A stretch of DNA of 64,000 nucleotides from CAZFLM01 sp964519955 (GTDB lineage: Bacteria > Armatimonadota > Chthonomonadetes > Chthonomonadales > CAJBBX01): the NCBI GenBank assembly GCA_964519955.1, contig CAZFLM010000033.1:1-64000 (forward strand). Reading direction: 5' to 3'. Position 1 is the stretch's first letter. Each line of letters begins with the position of its first letter. Shown piece after piece: positions 18,546 through 28,100 of this stretch. The translations under genes and the position numbers were made by a program. Under the pieces are notes generated by a model. The model was not told the DNA's origin. It did no database searches and saw only the letters and a list, made by a program, of their open reading frames with translations.

Positions 18546-21119
18546 TCACTCCGGCGCCTTCACGGTCAGCACGCGCTTGGTGGCTTCGTCGACGATCAGC
18601 AGGTTGCCCTTGCCGTCGAGGGCGAGGCCGCGCGGTGCGGTGATCGGGTCGTCGGGCGTGCCGTTGTACTTCCACGCCACCTTGCCGTCGGGCGTGAACA
18701 GGTAGGTCGCGGCGTTGCGGTTCGTGCTCGCGTAGATGCGGCCGCGGTCGTCCACCATCACGTAGACCGGCTCCTTGAAGGTGGCCTCCTTGATCTCACG
18801 CTCGAACGCGAACGAACCATCCTCGGCGCGCTTGAAGATGGCGATGCGGTTGTGGCCGGAGTCCGCAACGTAGAGCCGGCCCTCGTTGTCGCAAGCCACC
18901 TTCATCGGCACGCGCACATCGCCGGCGCCGATAACGCGCAGGAACGCGCCGGCCTCGTCGAACTCCAGCACGCGGTCGTTGCCCGTGTCGGAGAGGAAGA
19001 TGTGCCCGCGCGGGTCGGCGCAGATGCCCATCGGCTGGCGGCACTGGTCCTGCCCGCTGCCCTCCGGCACGAGGTGCGCGAAGTCCAGGTCGAGGTTCGG
19101 CTTCTGCACCTTGAACCCGGGCCTCGGGTCGTAGCCGTCGCCCCACTTGGCGGTCAGGATGCGCCCCCTGCCGTCGATCGCGATGTCGTACGACCCTTCG
19201 AAGTGGTAGTGCACCGATCCGACCAGGCCGACCGTGTTGCCATCGGGCTTCTGCAGCACCTGCTGGCCGTACTGCGGGTCGCGGACGTATCGGCGGCCAT
19301 CCGGCGCGACGGCGATGCCAAAGGGGCGCACCAGGTGCATCGCGCCCGCGACGGGGCTGAACCCGCTCTCGCGCCCCCGCGAGTCCGCCGCGACCACCGC
19401 GATGCGCTGCAGCCCAGGGCCGAGCGGGCCGGACCACGTCGTCGCCGAGGACGGTACCGTGGCGGCCTTCTTGTAGAGGTACTCGTCCGGGCCGGCCGTG
19501 TAGACCACGTACGTGTTCGCGCCCGCCACCGGCGCCCACTCCAGCTTCACGGTGTCGCGGTCGATGGCGGCCGTCAGCGTCTTGGGGGCCGGCAGGGCGC
19601 GCGGCGAGGGGATGTGCGTCTTGCGGTCGAACACGCCGCGGTCCGGGTCGCCGCCCCAGTAGGCAAGCACCACCTCCGCGATGTCGAGCCACGTGTACTC
19701 GACCTGCCCGCGCGCCTCGATGCGGATGAGGAAGACGTCGCCGGGGCCGACCACGTTCACCTGGCCGAACGGGTTGTCGCGCTGCGTGTAGCCTAGCTCC
19801 GTCGTGATGTGCGGCGCGGGGCGGTTGGGCATCGTGAACTGGCCGGCGGCGTCGGTCGTGCCCTGGAACACGGGCTTGCCGGCGTAGGCGTTGTCCTTGT
19901 CCTGCCAGAACGCGACGCGCGCTCCCGGCACCGGCCTGCCCTCGGAGTCCAGCACGCGCAGCACGCAGGTCTTCGGGATGCAGTAGTAGTGGTCGCCGTA
20001 GTAGCCGCGCCGCCGTCCCTGCTGGGTGATGAGCGCGCCCATGCACAGCGGCGAGAAGGTGGTTGGGCCATGGCCGTGCATCATGAAGCCGACCTGCGAG
20101 GACATGTGCCCGATGAGCAGCGGGTCGCCATTCGCGTCGGCCACGTTGTTCATGAAGCCGGCGCGGTCCAGCGCGTACAGGTCCGTCAGGCCGAGCTGGT
20201 GCCCCCACTCGTGGATGAGGCCCCAGTCGACATTGGCAGCCCACTCGGTGCAGTCCTCGCGCCGCCCGAACGACCAGCCGCCGTCGTAGCCCGCATCGAG
20301 TGGCTCCGCGCCCTCGCCCAGCACGCTCTTCCAGAGGCCATCCGTGCTGTCTACGACCACGATGCGGTCGCAGCGGACGCGGGGTTTGGGGCGTGTGCGC
20401 AGCTCGCGGCGCAGCTTCGCCTGCTCCGGCGTTGGCGCGGGGCCGGTCGCGGTCTGCAGGGACCAGGGCGTCGGGCTGCGGTCGAAGAGGGTGTTCATGT
20501 GGTCGATGTGCCACTGCGCCCAGTCCTCGAATGAGCGCGAGCCCACGAAGTTGCGCACCTTGCCGAAGCTCTCGTACGTGACGCGGTCCACCGCCCAGAT
20601 CAGCGACCAGGCGTCGGTGGCGTCGGTGCGAGCGTTGTTGGCGAGGAGCTGGTCGCGCACCTTGTAGAGGGGGTCGGCCGCGAACGTGACCGTGTGACGG
20701 CCCGGAACCCAGCGCCACCGGAGCGCCGCGGTGCGCTCCTCGCCGGCGTCCTGCGGCCCCTCGACGCGCCCCGCGGCCACGCGCCGCCCGTCGATGCGCC
20801 ATTCGAACTCCCACGATGGCGCGGGGGCGCTGCCGACGTTGCGAACGTGCGCGGTGAACAGAACCGTCTCGCCGGCGGCCGGCCAGCGCTTCACCGCCTT
20901 CGCCTGAGCCGGCGTCAGGGGCTTGCGCGTGCGGTTGTCCACCACGATGGGCACGCCCTGTTTGCCCGGCAGGTCGTAGCTCAGCATGTAGCCGGGGTAC
21001 CTTGGCGTCCGCTCGATGTAGGTCACGTCGAGGTCCGGCAGGTTCTCGGGGCGCTGGGCGCGGGCGGGCAGGAGGGCGGCAGGCAGTAGGGCGAGGGCGG
21101 CGAGGGCGGCGTAGCGCAT
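18546..21119 (-). CDS. Secreted NHL-propeller protein with metzincin-like zinc motif
   Basis: The product is 857 residues from ATG 21119, supported by GGAGGAGCCGCC directly upstream and a signal peptide AALAALALLPAALLPARAQ. The frame is open further upstream without support. The N-terminal half has a CARDB-like beta domain and a region with IHEWGHQLGLTDLY. That is HExxHxxGxxD, a metzincin-type zinc-binding arrangement. It is followed by a carboxypeptidase-regulatory-like domain (VLDSEGRPVPGARVAFWQDK) and a fibronectin-like domain. The C-terminal third is an NHL propeller (GICADPRGHIFLSDTGNDRV and VACDNEGRLYVADSGHNRIA). It probably acts outside the cell. A 213-bp inverted-repeat element lies just upstream. 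It is transcribed with the DUF6259-like gene 13 bases downstream. Confidence 0.75.
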   Translation of the reverse strand: MRYAALAALALLPAALLPARAQRPENLPDLDVTYIERTPRYPGYMLSYDLPGKQGVPIVVDNRTRKPLTPAQAKAVKRWPAAGETVLFTAHVRNVGSAPAPSWEFEWRIDGRRVAAGRVEGPQDAGEERTAALRWRWVPGRHTVTFAADPLYKVRDQLLANNARTDATDAWSLIWAVDRVTYESFGKVRNFVGSRSFEDWAQWHIDHMNTLFDRSPTPWSLQTATGPAPTPEQAKLRRELRTRPKPRVRCDRIVVVDSTDGLWKSVLGEGAEPLDAGYDGGWSFGRREDCTEWAANVDWGLIHEWGHQLGLTDLYALDRAGFMNNVADANGDPLLIGHMSSQVGFMMHGHGPTTFSPLCMGALITQQGRRRGYYGDHYYCIPKTCVLRVLDSEGRPVPGARVAFWQDKDNAYAGKPVFQGTTDAAGQFTMPNRPAPHITTELGYTQRDNPFGQVNVVGPGDVFLIRIEARGQVEYTWLDIAEVVLAYWGGDPDRGVFDRKTHIPSPRALPAPKTLTAAIDRDTVKLEWAPVAGANTYVVYTAGPDEYLYKKAATVPSSATTWSGPLGPGLQRIAVVAADSRGRESGFSPVAGAMHLVRPFGIAVAPDGRRYVRDPQYGQQVLQKPDGNTVGLVGSVHYHFEGSYDIAIDGRGRILTAKWGDGYDPRPGFKVQKPNLDLDFAHLVPEGSGQDQCRQPMGICADPRGHIFLSDTGNDRVLEFDEAGAFLRVIGAGDVRVPMKVACDNEGRLYVADSGHNRIAIFKRAEDGSFAFEREIKEATFKEPVYVMVDDRGRIYASTNRNAATYLFTPDGKVAWKYNGTPDDPITAPRGLALDGKGNLLIVDEATKRVLTVKAPE

Positions 21120-21152
21120 GGCGGCTCCTCCGTCGAGAGACAAAGGCTGCTT

Positions 21153-21365
21153 GAACATGGATGGACAGGATGGACAGGATGGGCGGCCAAGGCGCGATCG
21201 GATGGGTCGGAGGAGGTCACCCGAGCGGACCTCCCGCCCCCTGCTGCCCACGCGCGCCCGCGATCACGAGAGCCTTCGTTCGAGGCTACCACTCCTCGGC
21301 GGCAGCGACCCGGCCCGCCCCACTCGCCGCCGCCGTCATCCTGTTCATCCTGTCCATCCATGTTC
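21153..21365. repeat. 213-bp element with 29-bp near-perfect terminal inverted repeats
   Basis: The arms at 21153-21181 and 21337-21365 are complementary at 28 of 29 positions and begin GAACATGGATGGACAGGATG. Each arm contains a nonamer repeat (GGATGGACA twice and a partial third). The centre is GC-rich and has no convincing coding frame. It fills the 252-base gap between the 3' end of dsbD and the start of the NHL gene, so it sits in the latter's promoter region. MITE-like by structure; no transposase is present. Confidence 0.6.
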
Positions 21366-21371
21366 AGCGTG

Positions 21372-23312
21372 CTACTTCAGGCCGGCCTTGACGGCGGCCT
21401 CGTGGGCTTCGCGGACGAACTTGGCGAACTCCTCGGCGGAGGAGCGGCCCTGCTGCGCGGCCAGCAGCTTGCCGTCGGGCGTGATGGCCGCGTAGACGGG
21501 CTGCGCCGTCGACTTGATCAGATCGAGCTGCAACTTCTGGTTCTTGCGGTCTTCCTCGCGCGCCCGGTCGGTGTACAGCTCGACGGTGACGAACGGCTGC
21601 AGCTCCTTGACGACGCTCGGGTGCGGCAGGACGTTGGCTTCCATCTCGCGGCAGTTGACGCACGTGGCGCCCGTGAAGTTGGCGAAGACCGCGCGTCCCT
21701 CGGCGGCGGCCAGCTTCCGGGCCTCGTCGTAGTGTTCCAGCCACTTGACCGGCCCGCTCTTGGCGGCGCTCAGGCGTCCGTAGCCGATCGGCGGCGGGAA
21801 CGCTTCGAGCTGGCCGAGCGGCGCGCCCTCGATCGCCGCCAGGCAGTAGACGCCCGCGACGGCGGACAGGATGGCGACCACCCGCCGCCGCCAGCCGATG
21901 CGCTGGTTCGGGTCGTCGTGCGGCAGCCGCAGCCAGCCCAACAGGTAGAGCGCGGCGATGACCAGGATGCCCGCCCAGATGGACAGGAAGATGGGCCGCG
22001 TCAGGATGCGCAGCTCCCAGGCCATGTCCACGTTCGAGGCGAACTTCGCGGCGGCGGCCAGCTCGATGAAGCCCATGAACGCCTTGACGGACGTGAGCCA
22101 CGAGCCCGACTGCGGCAGCCGGTCGAGATACTGCGGGAACATGGCGAGGAAGAAGAACGGGGCCGCGAAGGCCGTGCTGAACGCCAGCATGCCCACCAGC
22201 GGGTAGGTATAGCCGCCTCCGGCCGCCGCGCTCGCCAGCAGCGTGCCCGCGAACGGGAATGTGCAGGTGAACGACGTGAGCGTGAACGTGAGGCCCATGA
22301 ACAGCGGGCCGAGGAGCCCGCCCTTTCCCGTGCCCTGGTGCGCGCGGTTCACCAGCCAACTCGGCATCGCGATCTCGAACACGCCGAACAGATTCACCGC
22401 AAGTACCACGAACAGCAGCGTCAGGCCGATGTTCAGGATCGGGCTGGCGGCGAGCATCTGGATGCCCGTCGCGCCGAAGATCCCGGTCACCAGCACGCCG
22501 AGCGCCGTGAACGTGGTGATGATGCCCAGGCAGTAGGCGATGGGGCCCTTGATGCTGGTCTTGCCGCCGTCGGCCTTCTGCTTCGAGAAGAAGCTGACGG
22601 TGATCGGGATCATCGGGAAGACGCACGGCGTGAACACCGAGGCCAGCCCCGCCACCAGGGATATCCACAGGAACGCGAGGAGGCCCTGCTGTTGGGCGTG
22701 CTTGATGTCGGCCTTGGTGGCGTCCGGGGCCGCGCTGCCGGCATCCGTGGGCTTCGGGGCAGCGGCCGGCTTCGCGGGCTGGGCCGGCACGGCGGTCAGC
22801 GCCTTGCCATACTCCGGCCGGGCCGGGCCTGCCTCGACCGTGTAGGTCACCGGTACTTCCACGGTCTCGGGCATCAGGCACATCTTGGCGTCGCACGCCT
22901 GGTAGCGGACGCTCACCGACGCCTTCTGCTCGCCACTACCCTTGGCCGCGACCTTGACGGGCAGCCCGAGCGCGACGGCGCCCTCGAAGACGCGCACCTT
23001 GCCGCTCGAACCGGGGTCTGGCGCCAGGCCGGGCTCCGGCTGCACCGGGGCGCCGTCGGGCGCGAGCCCCTTGCCGGCGGCCAGCTCGACGCTCGTTGGC
23101 ACCACCGTGGCGTCCGGCCAGGCGAGGGCGTAGACGTGCCAGCCGGGCTGCATCGTGCCGGTCAGGACGACCTGGGCGTGCTCGCCCGCGCGGACGGTGG
23201 CGGGCTCCAGCCGGGCGGTCCAGGCGACCTTCTTCTGCTGCGCCTGCGCGGATACGGACAGGACGACGGCGAACAGCGCTGCCCACAGGGCTCGACGGCT
23301 GAGCGACCTCAC
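21372..23312 (-). CDS. dsbD: Protein-disulfide reductase DsbD (thiol:disulfide interchange protein)
   Basis: The 646-residue three-domain DsbD transfers electrons from cytoplasmic thioredoxin across the inner membrane to periplasmic disulfide partners. A signal peptide is followed by the periplasmic alpha domain with YQACDAKMCLMPETV. Then come about eight membrane helices carrying the two buried Cys in FTPCVFPMIPITV and FTCTFPFAGTL. The C-terminal thioredoxin-like gamma domain has CVNC at about residues 551-554. The start is GTG at 23312, whose GTGA overlaps the stop of the upstream gene, so translation is coupled. The partner upstream encodes a second alpha-like domain. The length fits the family. 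Confidence 0.93.
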   Translation of the reverse strand: MRSLSRRALWAALFAVVLSVSAQAQQKKVAWTARLEPATVRAGEHAQVVLTGTMQPGWHVYALAWPDATVVPTSVELAAGKGLAPDGAPVQPEPGLAPDPGSSGKVRVFEGAVALGLPVKVAAKGSGEQKASVSVRYQACDAKMCLMPETVEVPVTYTVEAGPARPEYGKALTAVPAQPAKPAAAPKPTDAGSAAPDATKADIKHAQQQGLLAFLWISLVAGLASVFTPCVFPMIPITVSFFSKQKADGGKTSIKGPIAYCLGIITTFTALGVLVTGIFGATGIQMLAASPILNIGLTLLFVVLAVNLFGVFEIAMPSWLVNRAHQGTGKGGLLGPLFMGLTFTLTSFTCTFPFAGTLLASAAAGGGYTYPLVGMLAFSTAFAAPFFFLAMFPQYLDRLPQSGSWLTSVKAFMGFIELAAAAKFASNVDMAWELRILTRPIFLSIWAGILVIAALYLLGWLRLPHDDPNQRIGWRRRVVAILSAVAGVYCLAAIEGAPLGQLEAFPPPIGYGRLSAAKSGPVKWLEHYDEARKLAAAEGRAVFANFTGATCVNCREMEANVLPHPSVVKELQPFVTVELYTDRAREEDRKNQKLQLDLIKSTAQPVYAAITPDGKLLAAQQGRSSAEEFAKFVREAHEAAVKAGLK

Positions 23313-23815
23313 CTGGCCTTGCTCCCCACAACCTTGACCGTGACCTCACGCGTGATCGTGTCCGGCGGGAGGCAGCTCTTCTCGTCGCACGCCTGGTAGT
23401 CGAGCGCCAACTTCAGCTTGTACGCGCCCTTCGCGGATGCGGCCGGCGTCACGGGCACCTTGACCGTGATCGTCCCCTCGAACACATCGACGGTCTCTTT
23501 GTCCACCTTCAGCGGAGTCGATGCCGGGAACACGGCCTTGCCGAACTTGATGTCCTTCACGCCCTTCGGCGCACTGACGGTGACCTTGGTCGCGTACCAG
23601 GGGTCCTTGGCGGTGTCGGCCTGGATGTGGTAGCCGTCCTCGATCTTGAGCGTTAGGACGATCTCGCCCGTCGCGCCCGCGGCGATGGACGCCGGCGGCT
23701 TGGCGGTGAGCGTCACGCGCCTCGCGCCGCCGCCGAACTGGGCGAGCGCGCAAGAGCCCGCGAGCATCAGCAGCGCACCGAGCGCCGCGGCCATGCCTGG
23801 CGACTTCATTCTCAT
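23309..23815 (-). CDS. Stand-alone DsbD-alpha-like (DsbC corrector) periplasmic protein
   Basis: The 168-residue exported protein has a signal peptide (AALGALLMLAGSCALAQFGG). The body is one immunoglobulin-like domain matching the N-terminal domain of DsbD. It has IEDGYHIQADTAKDPWY and the redox-active pair in YQACDEKSCLPPDTIT, closely matching YQACDAKMCLMPETV in the adjacent DsbD. It probably shuttles electrons between DsbD and periplasmic clients or acts as an alternative alpha domain. The start is ATG 23815 with AAGGAG about 12 bases upstream. Its stop overlaps the dsbD start by GTGA, so stoichiometric production is likely. Confidence 0.82.
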   Translation of the reverse strand: MRMKSPGMAAALGALLMLAGSCALAQFGGGARRVTLTAKPPASIAAGATGEIVLTLKIEDGYHIQADTAKDPWYATKVTVSAPKGVKDIKFGKAVFPASTPLKVDKETVDVFEGTITVKVPVTPAASAKGAYKLKLALDYQACDEKSCLPPDTITREVTVKVVGSKAR

Positions 23816-23993
23816 CGGGTGGGTGCTCCTTCCTGGCGGGCGTGGGCGTCATCGCCCGTGTCACGACCCGCCTGGTAACCCCTACATGTTAGCATCCGAG
23901 GACGGCATTCGGCGAGTTCCACGGCACGCCCCTTGGCATGCTCCTCTGGCGGAGACGAGGGCGCCGTCATGCGCGTTCGCCCGGTCTTGGCGT

Positions 23994-24803
23994 CTACAGC
24001 CGGCACACCACCCCGGTGCGCGCGGACCAGGCGGCGATCTCGTGGGCCAGCGCGGCGCGGCTGAGCGAGGGCTCCTCGTGGCCATCGCTCGTTGCCAGCC
24101 AGCGGGACCTGCGCTGCGCGATCTCCTTGCCCAGCGTCTCGCCGTAGTTCATGGTCTCGCAGAACACCTTGCGCACGCCGAGCAAGGCAGCCTCCTCGAG
24201 GTACTCCCGCGCCGCGCGGGCGTTGTCCGTCACGCCGGGCAGCAGGGGGCACCAGAAGAGCCGCACGTTGATGCCGGCCTCGGCAAGGGCGCGGACGAGG
24301 CGCGCGCGTGCGGGGATCGTGGGGGCGTTCGGCTCGAACACGCGGCGGACGGCGTCGTCGAACGTGGGGATCGAGATACCCACCCAGACGTTGGGAATGC
24401 GCTGCAGCATGTCGATGTCGCGCATGAGAAGCGGCGAGCGGGTGACGACCTGGACGGGGTTGGGGTAGTAGCCCAACTCGTGCAGGACCTCGCGCGCGAC
24501 GCCGTACTTGCGCTCGACGGGCTGCCACGAGTCGGCCGCGGTGCCGATGGAGATGCGGGCTTCGGGCTCGACGTTGAGCATCTGGCGGCGCAGCACGTCG
24601 GCGGCGTTGGTTTTAACCTCGACCCAGGCGCCCCACGGCTCGGGGCTCATCTGGCCGCGCCGCGCGCGCATCACCGGAACGTAGCAGTAGGAGCATCCGA
24701 ACGCGCAGCCCTGATAGGCGTTCACCGTGTACTCGGCGAAGCCCATCGTCGAGCGGTTCAGGATGGTCTTGCAGCGGATCTCGCGGACCGTGATAGCCGG
24801 CAT
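23994..24803 (-). CDS. Radical SAM protein, SPL/Rv2578c-like family
   Basis: The 269-residue radical SAM enzyme has its 4Fe-4S cluster motif CxxxCxxC in YQGCAFGCSYCYVPVM (Cys 33, 37, 40). The context NRSTMGFAEYTVNAYQGC and the later IGTAADSWQPVERKYGVARE are typical of the SplB-like/Rv2578c group (COG1533). That group includes spore photoproduct lyase relatives, but most members have no known substrate. An SAM/barrel region follows with VVTRSPLLMRDIDMLQ and ISIPTFDDAVRRVFEP. It is cytoplasmic and stands alone, with about 180 bases between it and the DsbD pair. The 3' end VVCRL is short relative to some homologues. Assignment to the family is firm; the biochemical role is unknown. Confidence 0.88.
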   Translation of the reverse strand: MPAITVREIRCKTILNRSTMGFAEYTVNAYQGCAFGCSYCYVPVMRARRGQMSPEPWGAWVEVKTNAADVLRRQMLNVEPEARISIGTAADSWQPVERKYGVAREVLHELGYYPNPVQVVTRSPLLMRDIDMLQRIPNVWVGISIPTFDDAVRRVFEPNAPTIPARARLVRALAEAGINVRLFWCPLLPGVTDNARAAREYLEEAALLGVRKVFCETMNYGETLGKEIAQRRSRWLATSDGHEEPSLSRAALAHEIAAWSARTGVVCRL

Positions 24804-24843
24804 GGGGCCATGCTACCAGAATGGGGTACAGATGTCAACGTAT

Positions 24844-25032
24844 CTACTCTAGCTGATCGTGCGTGGCGCCTGCCGCCCAGCCGACCAACGCGCCCATCAC
24901 ACCCGTGAACCACGGGTTGCAGGTGAGCCCTCAAGTGCTGCCGGACGCCGCGGAGAGCCGCGTCAAGCCTAGCCCCAACAGGGCGCCCAGGATCGGGTAC
25001 CACCACTCGCGATGCTCCAACAGCCCCTTCAC
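24844..25032 (-). pseudogene. Possible small membrane protein interrupted by an in-frame TGA
   Basis: A GTG at 25032-25030, preceded by GAGGGGA seven bases upstream, opens a frame reading VKGLLEHREWWYPILGALLG and a Leu-rich helix up to a TGA at 24933-24931. The same frame then continues with a second hydrophobic segment, NPWFTGVMGALVGWAAG, to a TAG at 24846-24844. Two helices joined across one stop look like a decayed 62-residue membrane protein, though the 33-residue first part could itself be expressed. The surrounding 24804-25183 gap otherwise holds only a strong hairpin. Confidence 0.3.
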
Positions 25033-25135
25033 GTCCACTCCCCTCGCTCACTCGGCGACGATCTCGCGCAGGCCAGGACACCGGCGCTATCTACCTCTAC
25101 GTACGGTCCGGAGCCGATCGTGTCCGGATGAACAT

Positions 25136-25169
25136 CGCCGCCGCCGGGCGGGGATGCCCGGCGGCGGCG
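25136..25169 (-). terminator. 14-bp GC hairpin downstream of the GH38-like gene
   Basis: A perfect 14-bp stem (CGCCGCCGCCGGGC at 25136-25149 with its complement at 25156-25169) closes on a six-base loop, GGGGAT. It lies 14 bases after the stop of the minus-strand gene 25184-28597. No T-run follows, so it could be a terminator without U-tail or an mRNA-stabilising 3' hairpin. Confidence 0.5.
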
Positions 25170-25183
25170 AGGCTACTCCGCTT

Positions 25184-28100
25184 CTACTCTGCCGCCATGC
25201 CCGCTAGCGAGAGCGTGGACAGGCCGCGGGCGCGGACCGGCACCTTGACGAACGGGGCGTCGACGGGCAGCGGGGCGCCGGGCAGCGGCCGGCCGACGAG
25301 GTCCGTCAGGATGGCCGAGCGCACGCCAAGGCCGGCGAGGCTGACCTTGGCCGTGGTCGGCTTGCCGGTTGGGTTGTAGAGACGCAGCAGCACGCGCCCA
25401 TCGGCGTACCGGATCCCGGAGAGGAGCGCGGCGCCGCCGACCACGCGCGGGGCCGGGGCGCTGGCGGGCTCCGTCGCCGCCTGAGTGGCGCAGAGCTGCC
25501 AGATGTCCGCCTGGTCGCCGAGGCGCGGGTCGACCATCTCGGCACGGCGCTCCCAGCCGAACCTGGTTGCAGCCGACGGATCGAAGTCGCCCTTGCTCGT
25601 CCGCACCGTGTAGGAGAACACGAGCGAGCCGCCCTGCGACGCCTTGTAGTTGGTGTGCCAGTAGTTGTTGAACGCGTAGCCGAACACCGTGCCCGGCCGC
25701 CCGCTGATGGAGCCCTTCCACTCGCCCTTGAACACGTCGCCGACGGTCATCAAGGGCGAGTGCGGCGTGGCCAGGTAGGCGGTCGCGCCGCCGTCGGTCA
25801 CCGCCGCGAAGCTCTGCGCGCAGTACCACTCCTTGCAGGCGCCCTTCGGCTGCTCCTTCTCCGCCTCCACGATGCCGTAGGGCAGCTCGAACAGCGTCCG
25901 GCAGCTCTTCGGCTTGTCGAGGCGGAACGGGAACGCGAAGTACCCGGCCTCCTTGCGGTAGGTCTCCTGCTTGCGGATCACGTTCAGGAACTGCAGGTCG
26001 CCGCGCGCGTCGACCACGAGATAGGTGTCGACCGCGGGCACGTCAGCGCCGGTGCGGGCGATATGGAGCACGGCGCGCACCGGGCCGTTCTCGACGACCT
26101 TCGCGGTAGCCGCGGTGTGGGTGAGGGTGCGCACGCCCTTCGGCGTCGAGCCGAGGCCGTACACCATGCCGGAGCCCTCGCCGCCCAGCACGTAGACGAA
26201 CTGGTTCAGCCGCTGCCCGGCATCCGGGTCCACCCACTCGCGCCCGGCAGCGTCCTTCAGGCTGGAGAGGCCGCCTGTGCGCGGGTCGACCTGGCACACG
26301 TAGCGCCCTACCCGCCACGTGTTCGGCCCCTTCTCGGCGATGAGCGGCGCGCCGTAGGTGTCCTTGGCGGGCTGGAGCCCAACCGGGGCGCTGCCGAGCG
26401 CCGGAACCTTGCGCGCCACGAACAGCGTCCGGTCGCCGACGCGCTGAGTGAGGCCCGCCGGCGCCTGGCCGGCCGGGCACGCGACCTCGGCGACGATGTC
26501 GCGCTGCCACGCGAGGTCGTTCACGACCGCGGGCTTCCCGCCGGCCACCGGCTGGCGCGCCGCGTCGGTCAGGCCGGCCGCGTACTGCGCTGCGTCGGTG
26601 GCGTAGGCCGCCTTCGCCTTCCACTGCTCAACCGTCTGGAAGCCCTGCGGGTCGCCGATGCTGCCGGCCGCGCCCCACGTGTGCTCGTCGTAGTAGAGCG
26701 CGCTGCGCCACGCCGAGGCGATGGTCGCCTGCGTGGCGTCCGGCATCGGCACGTTCAGCGCGCGGAGGGCGAGGCGAGACTGCGCGGCCTCGATGCGCGT
26801 CACGGCGTACCGGTTCAGCGCGGTCTCCAGCGCCGACGATCCCGCGCCGTCCTCCCAGTAGACGCCCATGTCGCCGCGGAAGACGGGCAGCTCCTTGCCG
26901 CTGTTCGCCTCGACGTAGCGGAAGAACTCATCGAGCCGGCCGACGACGACCTTGGGGTACTCCCACTTGCTGTTCCACTCCTCCGCGACGCGGGAGTAGG
27001 CCGGGTCGATGGGCTGGTTGTCCGAGAAGGCGCCGTAGACGAGCACCGCATCGCCGGGGTAGTCGGCGCGGTCGAACTGCTTCAGCCAGCCCGGGATCGT
27101 CTGGCCGAAGCCCTCGACGTTGCCCGCGAGGCCGATGCCGCCCGCCTGCGCGTAGCCGAACGTGAAGCACGCCAGCACGCGCGAGCCGTCGAGCGCCTCC
27201 CACCAGAACGGCGACTGCTGCATGCGCCGGTCGGAGTACTTGAACACGGGGCCGCGGTCCTGGTTGATGCCCTCGGCGAAGTACTTCACGCCCGACCCGG
27301 CGAGGATCATCGGGTAGGTGCCTACGACGGTCGGCACGTCGGTGATGGCCGCCGCCGGAATGAGGAACCCATCGCGCGCGCCGATGTCCTGGCCGATGCC
27401 GACGACGCGGATCAGCTCCTCGCCCGTGCAGAGGCCGGTGAGCATGTTCAGGTAGCTGCCCTGCACACCGATGCGGCCATCGCGGGCGAGCTGCGCGAGG
27501 CGCTCCCACTCGGCGGGCTGGCGCTCGCGCACGATCTCCGCCTGGCCCGCGACCTCCAGGTTCCACTTGAGCCCCGGATCGGCGGTTGCGGCCTTCAGCG
27601 CGTCCAGGTTGTTCGCCACGTGGCGCTGGAAGGTGCGCTCCTGGAGGTCGGTGTAGCCGATGTCCGTGTGCGCGGACGGGGCGACGAACACGCGCCAGCG
27701 GCGCTCGGGCAGCATCTCGACGTCCGCCGTCTCCGTCTTGCCACCGGCCTCCACGGCCACCCGGGCCTTGGTGGGCTTCTGCACGGGCGCGACGAGCAGG
27801 TCGAGCTGGTTGATGCCGGGCGCCAGCTTCAGCTCGCTCGTCTGCGAGATGCCGCCGGTCACCGATACGCGCGCCGCGCCATCGGTGCCGGTGTTGTTCA
27901 GCTCCAGGTGCATCGCCTGCTTCAGCGCGCCCCGCTCTTTGCGGAAGAGGCATGTGGACGCCGCGCGGAGGCCGGAGATGACCGGCGTCGTGGGCAGGTC
28001 GGCGCCGGACTCGAGCCGGACGGCGTCGTAGAGCATCCAGCTCCCCGCAACCGTGGTGATGGTGATGCGGTTTGCGCCGGCCTTCAGCTTCTCGGCGGAG

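Noticed and set aside
21250..21300. Possible tRNA T-arm (GTTCGAGGC) inside the 213-bp element
   Set aside because: No acceptor stem, anticodon arm or CCA-proximal pairing can be built around it.
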